Below the pieces are notes generated by a model. The model saw nothing but the letters and a program-made list of their open reading frames with translations, was not told the origin of the DNA and made no database searches. Source: a virus. From it: a DNA stretch of 42,136 nt. Below, in pieces: positions 23,401 through 32,743 of this stretch. Both the position numbers and the translations under genes were made by a program. Each line of letters begins with the position of its first letter. Position 1 is the stretch's first letter. Where the stretch lies: the IMG/VR virus record IMGVR_UViG_3300037394_000075, positions 1 through 42,136 of that record; one strand, written 5' to 3'.

Positions 23401-24348
23401 ATGAAACGCTTGATGCCATCGTCGCTTATCAGCTTCTTGCAGAACACGAACTATCGCGATGTTCTGAAGGCCGATCTCTTTGCTATCACCCTTCCAACCG
23501 GAACGGTCATGTATGCCACGGAAGGGCAATGGGACATCACTGTTCCCAGCGGAACCGGGGGTTGGAGCGGAAGTACGAATACCTTCTCAGCTACTCAGTA
23601 TGGACGATGGAATCGTGGTGCGATCACATCCGAGGCAAGTTTCAATCTGGAAGCGAACACGATGACATTGACCTGTACGCCGACGCAGGGCGTCGTTTAT
23701 CCGGGTCTGACCATCGGCATTCTTAACGCAGCGTGGAACGGCTTATTCGACGCTGCCACGGTCGATGTGTACACGGCATACATGCCGCTGAACAACTACG
23801 GCAACGTGAGCTATGGCATCGAGACCAAGTTTGGGAATGGAACGATTACGAAGATCAATGACATCAACCGCACGAAGGTTGAATTCGATTGTGCCGATCC
23901 GCTGTATCTGGCGAATCTGAAAATTCCAACGCGACTCTTTAAGGCTACCTGCCCGTGGAGCTTCGCGGACTCGAACTGCACGCTCAACGCAGCGAACTAC
24001 ACGGTGGACTTCACGCTCAAGACTGGGAGCACTCAGTATGTGATGACGCCCGCTACGGCATTCACTCAAGCGACGGGGTACTTCACCCAGGGCGTCGTCA
24101 CCTGTACAGCGGGTAACAACGCTGGACTTGGTCAGACGGTAAAGCTGCACGATTCCTCGGGAAACCTGGAAGTGATGAATCCTTGGTTTCTGCCAGTCGC
24201 GGCTGGCGACACATTCTCCGTCATCAAGGGATGCGACAAAACGATGCCCATTTGTGCTGCCACAAGAACGGCAAGCGGAACGTTGACCAACAACCTAATC
24301 AACTTCGGCGGGACACCGTTCACGCCAGTATCACAGAGTGCGGTGTAA
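23401..24348 (+). CDS. Tail hub protein, DUF2163/BR0599-like
   Basis: A 315-aa baseplate hub protein. The N-terminal half has YRDVLKADLFAITLPTGTV and GAITSEASFNLEANTMTLTC, as in DUF2163. The C-terminal part holds the Cys-containing block CPWSFADSNCTLN and the end signature GCDKTMPICAA then NNLINFGGTPFTPV, typical of the BR0599-like domain. In GTA-type tails this hub lies between DUF2460 and the peptidase. Its ATG directly follows the previous stop. Confidence 0.9.
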   Translation: MKRLMPSSLISFLQNTNYRDVLKADLFAITLPTGTVMYATEGQWDITVPSGTGGWSGSTNTFSATQYGRWNRGAITSEASFNLEANTMTLTCTPTQGVVYPGLTIGILNAAWNGLFDAATVDVYTAYMPLNNYGNVSYGIETKFGNGTITKINDINRTKVEFDCADPLYLANLKIPTRLFKATCPWSFADSNCTLNAANYTVDFTLKTGSTQYVMTPATAFTQATGYFTQGVVTCTAGNNAGLGQTVKLHDSSGNLEVMNPWFLPVAAGDTFSVIKGCDKTMPICAATRTASGTLTNNLINFGGTPFTPVSQSAV

Positions 24349-24350
24349 CT

Positions 24351-24827
24351 ATGCCTTTAACAAGTGAACAACGCCAACGAGTGGCAACAGAAGCGATGAG
24401 TTGGATTGGAACTCCCTATCGCGGGTGGTCGTGTCTGAAGGGATGCGGAGTGGACTGCGGACAGCTTCTCATTGGTGTTTATGTGCACGCTGGTTTCTTC
24501 AGGGGCGGCTACATCAAGACACCCACGGATTACTCGTTGCAGGTTGCTCAACACAAAGAGGACACCGAGTACGTCGAGACGGTAGAGAAATATATGCGGG
24601 AAATCCCAGAATCCGATGTTCAACCGGCAGATGTTGTCGTCTACAAGCTCGGTCTGGCGTTCGCACATGCGGCAATCGTTATCGAATGGCCGAACGTCGT
24701 CGTTCACGCAATGGCTCACGGCGGCGTCAGGTGTGCTCACGGCTATAACCACGTGAAGCTAAAGAGAACGACAAAGAAGTTTTTCACTCTGCGGGATGAG
24801 TTCTGCGAAGGAGAAGGCAACAAGTAA
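24351..24827 (+). CDS. NlpC/P60-type tail peptidase
   Basis: A 158-aa cell-wall hydrolase carried in the tail tip. The catalytic Cys is in KGCGVDCGQLLIGVY (second Cys, start of the active-site helix). The catalytic His is in FAHAAIVIEW and a third polar residue follows in VVVHAMAHGGV. ATG 24351 follows the hub stop by two bases; the open frame extends upstream only as a shadow of the hub gene. It cleaves peptide cross-links to let DNA through the wall. The next gene overlaps its stop (TAATG). Confidence 0.9.
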   Translation: MPLTSEQRQRVATEAMSWIGTPYRGWSCLKGCGVDCGQLLIGVYVHAGFFRGGYIKTPTDYSLQVAQHKEDTEYVETVEKYMREIPESDVQPADVVVYKLGLAFAHAAIVIEWPNVVVHAMAHGGVRCAHGYNHVKLKRTTKKFFTLRDEFCEGEGNK

Positions 24828-27800
24828 TGGCAATTTTCTTCGGGGGTGGAAACAATGGCCCCAGTGCGATCAACGGAGTCAAGTTCAACCAGAGCAAGCA
24901 GGGGTACCCTATCCCCGTTGCAATGGGGCAGGTGCGGGCGGATCAGTGCCTCATCTGGATGGACGGACTTCGGGAAGCGGAAGTCAGTCAAGGCGGTAAG
25001 GGTGGCGGTAAGGGCGGATCAAACTATCTGTACTCTGCGGACGCCATCACAGCGTTGTGCAACGGAGTTGTGGTTTCCATCGGGAACGTTTGGTCTGGTC
25101 AAAGTTGGCTATCAACTCTCAGCGGTAATGAGAGCATAACGGTTGCATCCGTGTATGCCCCGCAGAATGCTGCTGTTCTGATCGGCGACAATGGCGCGGC
25201 GATCGCCAACACCTATTCTCAAACCTACACCGATTACGGGGCACCAGCAGCAACGGTGCTGAGTGGTACCGACTATGCCCCGATGGTGCAAGTTTCTTAC
25301 GGGACCATTCTCGCCACGGGTGAATACAGTATCAATTCCGCATCCATCGGGACATTCACCCTAACAGCGGCTGCTAACGCTTCAGGCGGCGACACGATAT
25401 ACACGGGCACAATCACGGGTGGAACTTCCCCGTACACTAGCGGTGCCTCCGGCGGCTATGTGGGCTTCGCCTTTATCGTCAAGGGATTTACGAATGCGGG
25501 GAACAACGGAACATTCGTTTGCGTGGCATCCTCAGCCACAACGCTGACATTGCAGAACCCGAGCGGCATAGCCGAGACGCACGCGGGGAGCGCTGCGGAC
25601 ACAGGCAACACGTATCACTTCTCCAGTGCCGATGTCGGTAGAGACGCCATCGTGAATTATCAGTTCAGCGTGCAGAACTTCTTCAACTCCGAAACTGACC
25701 TGATTTCATCCAGCGGCGTCATCAATGTGGGCGGTCAATATAATCCCACTACTGACCAAGGCGTTTGGTACTACAACAACGGAACTAGCATTGACGGGAC
25801 ACGACTCACGTCAGTGAGCGGAACCCCCTCGGCAACGGGTGAGTACCACTTCTCAACTCCCGCTACGGGCAGCAGTGGTGGTGCCAAATATACCTTCTAC
25901 ACGGCTGGCGGCTCTGGTGGAGATTTCGACAAGGAAGTCTTGATTAAGTGGGGGTACACGAATAAAAGTGCTGCTCAGAACGGTATTGACACCCTCATGA
26001 ACTTCGAGTTGTTCGGGGGCACGCAGAGTCAAGCTGTTGCTCCCTACATGCTGAGTGGTCTCAATGTCAATGTGAATACGCAGAAATTCTTTGATCCTGC
26101 TTTCCCCGGAGCGGCACTTGGTTACACCAATACAGCCTACCTGCTCTGGTATCCGATGGAACTCGGGTTCGAGGGTGAGGTTGAAGACAATGCATTTGAA
26201 ATCCTGACACCCGATGCCCTCGGCGGCGGGATCACCGATTGCAATCCCGTGCAATGCATCACAAGAGTGTTTACCAGCGATGTCTGGGGTCTGGGTAGCG
26301 GAAAAGTTCCGTTTCCAGCCGCAGCCATCGACAACGGCTCATCTGGAACCTGGGGCGGGCCTTCTGGTACTCCCGGAGCACGCAGCACCGAATCCACAGC
26401 CTGGAATTGGTTCGCTGCTAACTCATTTTTCATTTCGACATATATCGACTCACAGGATACCGCCGCTTCGATCATGGCTAAATGGCTCGAAGCGGGTCAG
26501 TGTGCTGCGTTTATGAGCGAAGGTCTGCTCAAACTCGTGCCCTACGGAACGCAGAGCACGGCGGGTAACGGCTGCACATGGACGGCTCCACAGGATTATG
26601 TCGTGGCTCTGGACGACACGTGCTTTCTTGCGAAGGAAAGCGAAGATCCCGTCAAGATTGAGCGTTCCGCCTGGCAGGACGGTTACAACGAAGTTCAGGT
26701 TCAGTGGAAGAACCGGACTAACCAATACGCCGACGAAATCACCGAAGAATCAGACCAAGCCTCGATTGACCGCTTTGGTCTGCGTGTGGAAGACCCGCAA
26801 AACTGGAACTTCATTACGACGCTCCGAGCAGCGACGTTTGCATCGAACATGCGTGTGAAGCGGATGACCAGTGTTCGCAATACTTACACATTCTCGCTTC
26901 CTTTCTCCTACTCCTACGTGGAACCGATGGATATCTTGGTGGTCAGCACAACTAGTCAGTGGGCGCAGGGCTTGAACAATGTGAATCTCGGTGTCAGCAA
27001 TCTCCCTGTGCGTGTCACAAAGATCGTGGATGATCCCATCAAGGGATTGGACATTACGTGCGAGGACAGTCTGTTCCCCGCTGGTGCCCCTGTGCTTTTC
27101 AACAAAGGACTTTCCACGAACAACCCAGTGGTCAATGTCTATGCAAACCCCGGCACTTCCGAGATCGTGATGTTCGAGGCTACGAGCCGTCTCACGGGAT
27201 TTGCGGGCAACCAGATTTGGATTGGTGCTTGCGGCACGTCGGACAATTACGGAGGCACCAATGTGTGGGTCTCGCAGGACGGGACGAAATACTTGGAGGT
27301 GGGAACGATCAAAGCGGCGGCCCGAATCGGAGCGCTGAATTCGACGTTTGCCTCCGGAAGCGATCCCGACACGATCAACTCGCTCGTGATTGATATGGCT
27401 GAGAACTCGGCTCCGCTCGAAGCTGGAAGCGCGATTGATGCGGATAGCGGCAACACGATGTGTTTCGTGGATGGGGAAATCATCTCCTACTCGGCTTGCA
27501 CTGTCACGGGCCAGAACCAGTACTCGATGGGCACCTACATCCGCCGTGGGCAGATGGGTTCGGCCATCGGGTCTCACGCTCTCGATTCGTTGTTTATGCG
27601 ACTTGACCAGAGCATTTTCAAGTACACCTACGACCCGACATGGGCGGGGCAGATTTTGTTCTTCAAGTTCCAACCTGTGAACACGTTTGGCAACTCCGCA
27701 CCAGACCTGAGCACGCTGACCGCCGTGTCATTCACGGTGCCCGGTAAGAATCCGGGAACGATTGATGCATCCTCCGGCTTAGTGCTTATCACGCAGCCAA

Positions 27801-28516
27801 CTTCACCGAGAAGGAAGCCGATACTTCCGCCCATCGGTATCGGGCGGCTGGGCTGGAACGAGCTTGTTAACGAGGGCAAGTGGACGCCGCTGGTCGGCAC
27901 ACCTGCGGGGGGTTATACCGGTCCCTGGTTCACAGAATCTGGACTGCCATTCTATTCCGCAACTGGCGGTATAGACGGTCTCTTTTCCGTGAGTGGTGGA
28001 ACCTTCGCCGGTCACGGCTTCGGCGGATTCTCGCAGCAGAGTAGCAACATAGCGCCCCTGGGCAGTTCAAATATGACGTTCACGGCAGTACTAAGTTGTG
28101 GTTATGACACCACCGGAGCATCGGGCAGCATGAAGATTGGGCTCGCCAATGGCGACCTGTGGACGAGCGGCTACGACTCTGCCATCGGCTTCTTGTGGTC
28201 TGGTAGCGTCGGCGCGACACCGCAGTGGCAGATATATTCCAGGCAGTTTAAGAATGACAACAGCGGGGCGGTAGCGTACTTAGTTCCGACCAACACGGGT
28301 GTTTTCGCATACGGAACCGACGTTACCCTGAGTTTCACAGTTAGCACGTCAGGTGTCGTTGTCTTCTTTATCAACGGAGTTCAGGTCGGAACGGTGGGCG
28401 GCATGATCTTTGATGGCTCTTACTTCATCGAACACGGTGCACAGATGCAGTTCTTTGGGTTTTCGTATTCCGGTACTAACTTTCTTTATTTCGCATCGCT
28501 AAAGTGGGACTACTAG
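24827..28516 (+). CDS. Tail host-specificity protein, GTA/gpJ-like, with lectin-like C-terminus
   Basis: A 1229-aa tail-tip protein. The N-terminus (FGGGNNGPSAINGVKFNQS, GYPIPVAMGQVRADQ) and a Gly-Lys-rich loop lead into the tail-tip scaffold. Residues about 590-760, with YNEVQVQWKNRTNQYADE, then TFASNMRVKRMTS and FSLPFSYSYVEPMDILV, correspond to the Phage-tail_3-type region of gpJ-like proteins. A second repeat region follows, and the last 200 residues (FSVSGGTFAGHGFGGFS to FASLKWDY) look like a beta-sandwich carbohydrate-binding domain. It contacts the receptor or supports the fibre. An inserted Gly/Thr/Ser-rich part at about 160-340 is also beta-sandwich-like. Confidence 0.85.
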   Translation: MAIFFGGGNNGPSAINGVKFNQSKQGYPIPVAMGQVRADQCLIWMDGLREAEVSQGGKGGGKGGSNYLYSADAITALCNGVVVSIGNVWSGQSWLSTLSGNESITVASVYAPQNAAVLIGDNGAAIANTYSQTYTDYGAPAATVLSGTDYAPMVQVSYGTILATGEYSINSASIGTFTLTAAANASGGDTIYTGTITGGTSPYTSGASGGYVGFAFIVKGFTNAGNNGTFVCVASSATTLTLQNPSGIAETHAGSAADTGNTYHFSSADVGRDAIVNYQFSVQNFFNSETDLISSSGVINVGGQYNPTTDQGVWYYNNGTSIDGTRLTSVSGTPSATGEYHFSTPATGSSGGAKYTFYTAGGSGGDFDKEVLIKWGYTNKSAAQNGIDTLMNFELFGGTQSQAVAPYMLSGLNVNVNTQKFFDPAFPGAALGYTNTAYLLWYPMELGFEGEVEDNAFEILTPDALGGGITDCNPVQCITRVFTSDVWGLGSGKVPFPAAAIDNGSSGTWGGPSGTPGARSTESTAWNWFAANSFFISTYIDSQDTAASIMAKWLEAGQCAAFMSEGLLKLVPYGTQSTAGNGCTWTAPQDYVVALDDTCFLAKESEDPVKIERSAWQDGYNEVQVQWKNRTNQYADEITEESDQASIDRFGLRVEDPQNWNFITTLRAATFASNMRVKRMTSVRNTYTFSLPFSYSYVEPMDILVVSTTSQWAQGLNNVNLGVSNLPVRVTKIVDDPIKGLDITCEDSLFPAGAPVLFNKGLSTNNPVVNVYANPGTSEIVMFEATSRLTGFAGNQIWIGACGTSDNYGGTNVWVSQDGTKYLEVGTIKAAARIGALNSTFASGSDPDTINSLVIDMAENSAPLEAGSAIDADSGNTMCFVDGEIISYSACTVTGQNQYSMGTYIRRGQMGSAIGSHALDSLFMRLDQSIFKYTYDPTWAGQILFFKFQPVNTFGNSAPDLSTLTAVSFTVPGKNPGTIDASSGLVLITQPTSPRRKPILPPIGIGRLGWNELVNEGKWTPLVGTPAGGYTGPWFTESGLPFYSATGGIDGLFSVSGGTFAGHGFGGFSQQSSNIAPLGSSNMTFTAVLSCGYDTTGASGSMKIGLANGDLWTSGYDSAIGFLWSGSVGATPQWQIYSRQFKNDNSGAVAYLVPTNTGVFAYGTDVTLSFTVSTSGVVVFFINGVQVGTVGGMIFDGSYFIEHGAQMQFFGFSYSGTNFLYFASLKWDY

Positions 28517-30403
28517 ATGATTTCAGCAGTGGCACCGATAAATTACGGTAACGTGGTGAGCGGGAGCAACACACTTCCAACTCAGTGCAACGGCTCATAC
28601 TTCTATGCGCGATTTACGGGACTGCTCGTTCCGACGGTCACCGGGTTATACACCATCGGGGTGAACTGTCAGGACGGATGTAATCTGTTCGTGGGCAACC
28701 AAGAAATCGTAAGCAATGTTACGGGCATGGACACAGCCCTCTCGTCTCTCGGTTACACCGAGAGCAGCACGATATTCCTGACCGCTGGCGTTCAGTATCC
28801 GATCACGAGTGAGTGGGCGGTCGGAGTTGGCACATACTATCAATTACAACTCATCTGGACGCTTCCGGCAGGCGGTGCAACGGAACTGATTCCCAACACA
28901 TGCCTCACAAATCTTTCTACCAGCATCACGGGGAACCTTGACAGCAGTTGGTGGAATGGAACAGGCGCCTTGTACTATCCGGGCGGAAACGGAACCATCG
29001 ACTTCGCGAATACGCAGCACGCGAACAAGACGCTGGACCACATTCCAGACGGTGGGGCTAGAGTGCTGCTCACTGGCTCCGGGAGCATGGCGAAGGCGGC
29101 GACAGCCGCGACCAATCTCGCGACTGCTCCAAGCGGCGACGTGCTCACTGCGGACGGTGCGGGCAACGTACAAGACTCCGGTACACTGCTCTCAAGCCTC
29201 ACGTCTACATCTTCTGTCACTTCGGCTGTGGCTGTGGAAACGGCTCGGGCTGAAGCAGCCGAAGCCCTTCTCTCCCCACTAGCGTCCCCGACCTTTACTG
29301 GTACGGTGACAGAAGCGAACGTCTACGTCACTGGCACTCTAAAGGATGGAATGGGTTCGGTCGGCACCATCAGTCAGGTGCTTAGTTCAACGGGTACTGG
29401 GACGCTGTGGGCCAACCCCTCCAGTTCTGGTTCTTACGCTACTACGGTTGGCGATGGCTCGACCCTAATCTACACGATAACCCACAACCTCGATACAGAG
29501 GACGTGGTTGTCGGGGTTTATAACATCTCCACGGGCGAGTTGGAGGTCGTAGGTATAGACATCACGGGGGTGAACACGCTCACGGTCACGTTCTCTGGAG
29601 CGCCTTCTTCGAACTCGGAACGAGTTGTCGTTCTGTCTAGCGGTGGAGCTACAGGAGGAAGCGGAAGCGTTGACCCCGGCTTGATTCAGCATGTTGACTT
29701 CACTTCGGCTGTTGGGAGCAATTCGGGTTCCGCTCCCGGCTATGCTCCTGATTCGGCGGGTTCAAATCCTTGTTACATCACGTCAGGGAATACCATCTCG
29801 CCTGGGACGGGAGTTACAACGAACGGATCAGGCTCATTCATCGACACTGGAATGTGTCTGATGGGTCGCTATTTATGGACTGTAGCCGTGAAATTCAAGA
29901 CGACCTCAAACACAGTCGGCGCACAGTATTGGAATGACCCGACGATATACGGTGTTGCGCTGCAAGCCGATGGCGAAGATTTCGGCATGACGGTTCACAA
30001 TCAATACTTCGCAGCTTGGGGAGGCTTTCAAGACTCCACCGATTACAACGCAGTGTCTTCCGTTGTGGTCAACGATGGCAACTTCCACACCGCCGTAGCC
30101 ACGTGTGACGGGTACAACGTTCGGTTCTATGTTGATGGCGTGAACGCTGGTATCGACTTTACTTCTGGCACCCAAACTTGGCTGGGTATGCGAGCTGGAA
30201 TCACTAATGGAGGAAGCTCCCAAATTCAGCGCATAGCGCCATGGATGGGTCGCACCAATACAATTGACTTTGATGGTTGGAACAACAACCCGCCCCCTAC
30301 AGGAGGAGCCAACTACGGTGGTCAGTCCGCCTTTACATTCGCGAAACTGGAATGCTTTGCCTATCCGCTCACTGTTACCGAAGTCTCCGCCCTAGTGCTG
30401 TAA
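28517..30403 (+). CDS. Tail fibre with PA14-like and LamG/ConA-like domains
   Basis: A 628-aa receptor-binding protein. Residues about 1-135 resemble a PA14 domain (GSYFYARFTGLLVPTVTGLY, then CNLFVGNQEIV and YQLQLIWTLPAGG). Residues about 195-270 are a helical stalk ending in SPLASPTFTGTV, a motif common in tail fibres. A small beta domain around THNLDTEDVVVGVYN follows. Residues about 390-628 form a LamG/concanavalin-like sandwich (WTVAVKFKTTSNT, then VVVNDGNFHTAVATCDGYNV and RFYVDGVNAG). Both end domains bind glycans in other proteins. It starts directly after the host-specificity gene and ends the structural region. Confidence 0.85.
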   Translation: MISAVAPINYGNVVSGSNTLPTQCNGSYFYARFTGLLVPTVTGLYTIGVNCQDGCNLFVGNQEIVSNVTGMDTALSSLGYTESSTIFLTAGVQYPITSEWAVGVGTYYQLQLIWTLPAGGATELIPNTCLTNLSTSITGNLDSSWWNGTGALYYPGGNGTIDFANTQHANKTLDHIPDGGARVLLTGSGSMAKAATAATNLATAPSGDVLTADGAGNVQDSGTLLSSLTSTSSVTSAVAVETARAEAAEALLSPLASPTFTGTVTEANVYVTGTLKDGMGSVGTISQVLSSTGTGTLWANPSSSGSYATTVGDGSTLIYTITHNLDTEDVVVGVYNISTGELEVVGIDITGVNTLTVTFSGAPSSNSERVVVLSSGGATGGSGSVDPGLIQHVDFTSAVGSNSGSAPGYAPDSAGSNPCYITSGNTISPGTGVTTNGSGSFIDTGMCLMGRYLWTVAVKFKTTSNTVGAQYWNDPTIYGVALQADGEDFGMTVHNQYFAAWGGFQDSTDYNAVSSVVVNDGNFHTAVATCDGYNVRFYVDGVNAGIDFTSGTQTWLGMRAGITNGGSSQIQRIAPWMGRTNTIDFDGWNNNPPPTGGANYGGQSAFTFAKLECFAYPLTVTEVSALVL

Positions 30404-30585
30404 GATTACTGGATCCGTCGATCTTCCCTGGATTCATACACTTACAATCCTGGCACTTTTTTCCTGCTGGACATGTTAATTCCAATGAGGTACCCTGCTA
30501 TTGTTGTCGTAGGTCGCAGCCAACCGCGGCCAATTTCCGAATCATCGTTCAGCCTTCGGGCGAGCGAGGTTCAAAGGAGCAACAA
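30404..30585 (+). other. Boundary gap between fibre gene and cargo region
   Basis: These 182 bases hold no ORF of their own. A T6 run follows TGGCAC near 30450, and GAGGTACC lies near 30486. The right edge carries the AAAGGAG ribosome site of the next gene. No stem-loop terminator after the fibre stop was found by eye. Confidence 0.3.
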
Positions 30586-30795
30586 ATGGCACACCTTACG
30601 CTCGAAGAGCGCAACCTCTGCGCTTCTCAATTTCTCCAAACCCAACTATCTTCTCGTGAACGCGTCCTCGTGGCGGCATATACGCTCGGTTACTCGCCCA
30701 GCCAGGTCGCGAAGGCACTCGAAGTGTCGGCCCCTGCCGTAACGCAGATGGCCCGCCGCATCGAGACGAAAGCAGCCCGCTTCTGGCAGCAGTAA
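30586..30795 (+). CDS. Small sigma-region-4/HTH-like protein
   Basis: A 69-aa protein. Residues about 22-60 (SSRERVLVAAYTLGYSPSQV, then AKALEVSAPAVTQMARRIE) form a helix-turn-helix of the sigma region 4/LuxR kind, with an aromatic C-terminus, ARFWQQ. ATG 30586 is chosen because AAAGGAG (30573-30579) is six bases upstream. The frame is open further 5' but runs into the fibre gene. It could be a transcription regulator acting on the neighbouring cargo or late genes. A stem-loop follows its stop. Confidence 0.75.
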   Translation: MAHLTLEERNLCASQFLQTQLSSRERVLVAAYTLGYSPSQVAKALEVSAPAVTQMARRIETKAARFWQQ

Positions 30796-30798
30796 ACC

Positions 30799-30833
30799 CG
30801 GTGGGACGCGGCTCCCCACCGCGTTCTCCTTTT
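30799..30833 (+). terminator. Probable weak intrinsic terminator
   Basis: CGGTGGG (30799-30805) and CCCACCG (30815-30821) form a seven-pair stem with a nine-base loop, followed a few bases later by CCTTTT. It lies three bases after the small HTH gene and before the GHKL gene, whose own ribosome site AAGGAG follows. Confidence 0.55.
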
Positions 30834-30871
30834 ACAAGAAAACGAATTCAAAATCATAAGGAGATATCAAA

Positions 30872-32620
30872 ATGGCCACGAAGACTTTAGTCGCAACAGA
30901 AGTTCCGCTGATTCAGGTGGACAAAGCCCTCGAATCTTTACGATCCTCCAACTTCGATACTCCCGCAGCAGTTGGCGAGCCCATTGACAACGCCCTGCAA
31001 GCTGGTGCGAACAACATTCAGATTCGCCTCGTCGAAGGCGAAAGAAATGTTGGCAAAAAGCAAAAGCCAACACCGGTGGTAGAGCAGATCGCATTTTCCG
31101 ATGACGGATCTGGGATGGAGAAGGAAGTGTTGAGGCAAACACTCGTCTTGGGCTATTCGACTCGTTACAACAATCGCTCCGGCATGGGCCGTTTCGGAGT
31201 CGGAGCGACGCTTGCTGGTATCAGCCAAGCAAAGAGGTTGGAAGTCTACAGCAGAAACAAACCCGACGGAGATTTCTTCTACTCCTACATTGATCTGGCT
31301 GAGATCGCGAACAAGGAACAAACCCATATGCCAGAACCAACGCCAGTCGAGATTCCGAAGCAGTTTGTAGACATGGCTCCGACTGGCACCGGCACTCTGG
31401 TCGTTTGGTCGAATTGCGACCGATTGACTCAGGGAGATGACGGCACCGTGAACGACCTAAAGACGGTAAAAGACGAACTGATTAATTGGCTGTCTCGCAC
31501 CTACCGCTACTTCATTGACGGCGGCGTCAAGATTCAGCTCAACGAACTCGTGATCGAACCGCACGATCCGCTCTATCTGATGACGATTCCTCGCCTCGCC
31601 TCTGACGAGAAGGCGGAAGTCTTGTTGGATGACTCCTTTGATTGGGATATCCCTTCCGATCCAAGCCGGCATTCGACTGTCAAGCTCAGAATGACGCTGC
31701 TTCCCGAGTCCTGGCGTCTCAAGCGTGGCTGGGGCCAGCCAAATCGTCCCTTTACGCGTGAGCGCAGGATACACGAGAACGAAGGCATCTCAATCCTGCG
31801 GGCAAAGCGGGAGATTTTCGACGGAATTTTGCCGAGATTCTATCCATCCGCCGTCGAGGAGCTCGATCGCTGGTTCGGTATTGAAATCTCTTTCGAACCC
31901 GAACTCGATGAGTGTTTCAGAGTCAAGAACGTTAAGAAAGGTGCGGAACCTATTGAGGGTCTGCGAGATGCATTGAAGAAGCGTGTTGAGTCGACGATCA
32001 AAAGTGCTCGCAAGCGAGTAAAGGACACGTACATCATTCAAGACAACAAGGAAAAAACCGAACAGCGCGTCCATGAAGAAGCTGAGAGGATTGGCGCGGA
32101 AGTTGAAAAGACTGCGCCAAAGGCTCGGTCTGGTGCTGATGTTGGAGAACAGGAACGCGACGAGAAGCTGGGAGAAATTGCAGTGGAGGCTGCAAAAGCA
32201 TCCAACGAGGAGGGCACCGTAACGCCCCCCGCGTCGGCAGAAGAAATCAAAGGGCGTATCAAAGCGTTGCCCTTCTCGATCGTGGACACTCAATGGCCCG
32301 GTAAGGAGTTCATTCACATCGAGCACCTGGGCACGAATACGATCGTGAAACTCAATAACAAGCATCCTTTCTTCACGAAGATTTACTCACCCGTTCTCAA
32401 GGCGGCTGGCATTCTCGATGCAAAGAGTGACGTTGAGGAACAGTTGACGGTCGAAGAGTTCCGCAAGACTGCTCGGATGCTTCACGTCGGCCTGGACTTG
32501 CTCATCATGGCGTACGCGAAGGCTGAGAGCATGGATCCAGACCCTGAAGAGAAATATGGTGACCTTCGCACTGAATGGGGTAAGTTCCTGTACAACCTCA
32601 TTCAGGCCGCAGTGAAATAG
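30872..32620 (+). CDS. GHKL ATPase of MutL/MORC-like type
   Basis: A 582-aa ATPase of the gyrase/Hsp90/histidine-kinase/MutL fold. N-box E36-P-I-D39-N40 (GEPIDNALQAGAN), G1 box SDDGSGM (77-82) and G2 box GMGRFGVGATLA (104-115) are intact, so ATP binding is likely. A transducer-like domain follows (about 170-340), then a charged coiled coil (about 370-430) and a separate C-terminal domain (about 460-582). Bacterial MORC-like ATPases of this size occur in restriction and phosphorothioation-type islands. AAGGAG (30858-30863) precedes the ATG. It begins the cargo block; a 12-pair hairpin follows the stop. Its link to the DUF4007 operon is by position only. Confidence 0.85.
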   Translation: MATKTLVATEVPLIQVDKALESLRSSNFDTPAAVGEPIDNALQAGANNIQIRLVEGERNVGKKQKPTPVVEQIAFSDDGSGMEKEVLRQTLVLGYSTRYNNRSGMGRFGVGATLAGISQAKRLEVYSRNKPDGDFFYSYIDLAEIANKEQTHMPEPTPVEIPKQFVDMAPTGTGTLVVWSNCDRLTQGDDGTVNDLKTVKDELINWLSRTYRYFIDGGVKIQLNELVIEPHDPLYLMTIPRLASDEKAEVLLDDSFDWDIPSDPSRHSTVKLRMTLLPESWRLKRGWGQPNRPFTRERRIHENEGISILRAKREIFDGILPRFYPSAVEELDRWFGIEISFEPELDECFRVKNVKKGAEPIEGLRDALKKRVESTIKSARKRVKDTYIIQDNKEKTEQRVHEEAERIGAEVEKTAPKARSGADVGEQERDEKLGEIAVEAAKASNEEGTVTPPASAEEIKGRIKALPFSIVDTQWPGKEFIHIEHLGTNTIVKLNNKHPFFTKIYSPVLKAAGILDAKSDVEEQLTVEEFRKTARMLHVGLDLLIMAYAKAESMDPDPEEKYGDLRTEWGKFLYNLIQAAVK

Positions 32621-32635
32621 CAGTGCATCGGCGTC

Positions 32636-32668
32636 CTACCGGCTGGATCGGATCGGTCCAGCCGGTAG
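32636..32668. other. Perfect 12-pair stem-loop between GHKL gene and SBD-like gene
   Basis: CTACCGGCTGGA (32636-32647) pairs fully with TCCAGCCGGTAG (32657-32668) around a nine-base loop. There is no T-run on the plus side, so it is not a standard terminator. It could stabilise the upstream message, act with Rho or be a binding site. Confidence 0.55.
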
Positions 32669-32743
32669 AGTCGTCGTTCAGCACGTCGGTAGTTCTGACG
32701 CCGAAAAAATTGACTTTCCCTATTGCTCCCTTGGAGGTCTACG

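Noticed and set aside
26750-27673. 307-codon reverse frame in the host-specificity gene
   Set aside because: Shadow of a 1229-aa structural gene; composition is Arg/His-rich as expected of antisense reading.
30450-30470. TGGCAC followed by a T-run and CTGCT, resembling a sigma-54 promoter
   Set aside because: The distance between the GG and GC pairs is two bases longer than the strict sigma-54 spacing.
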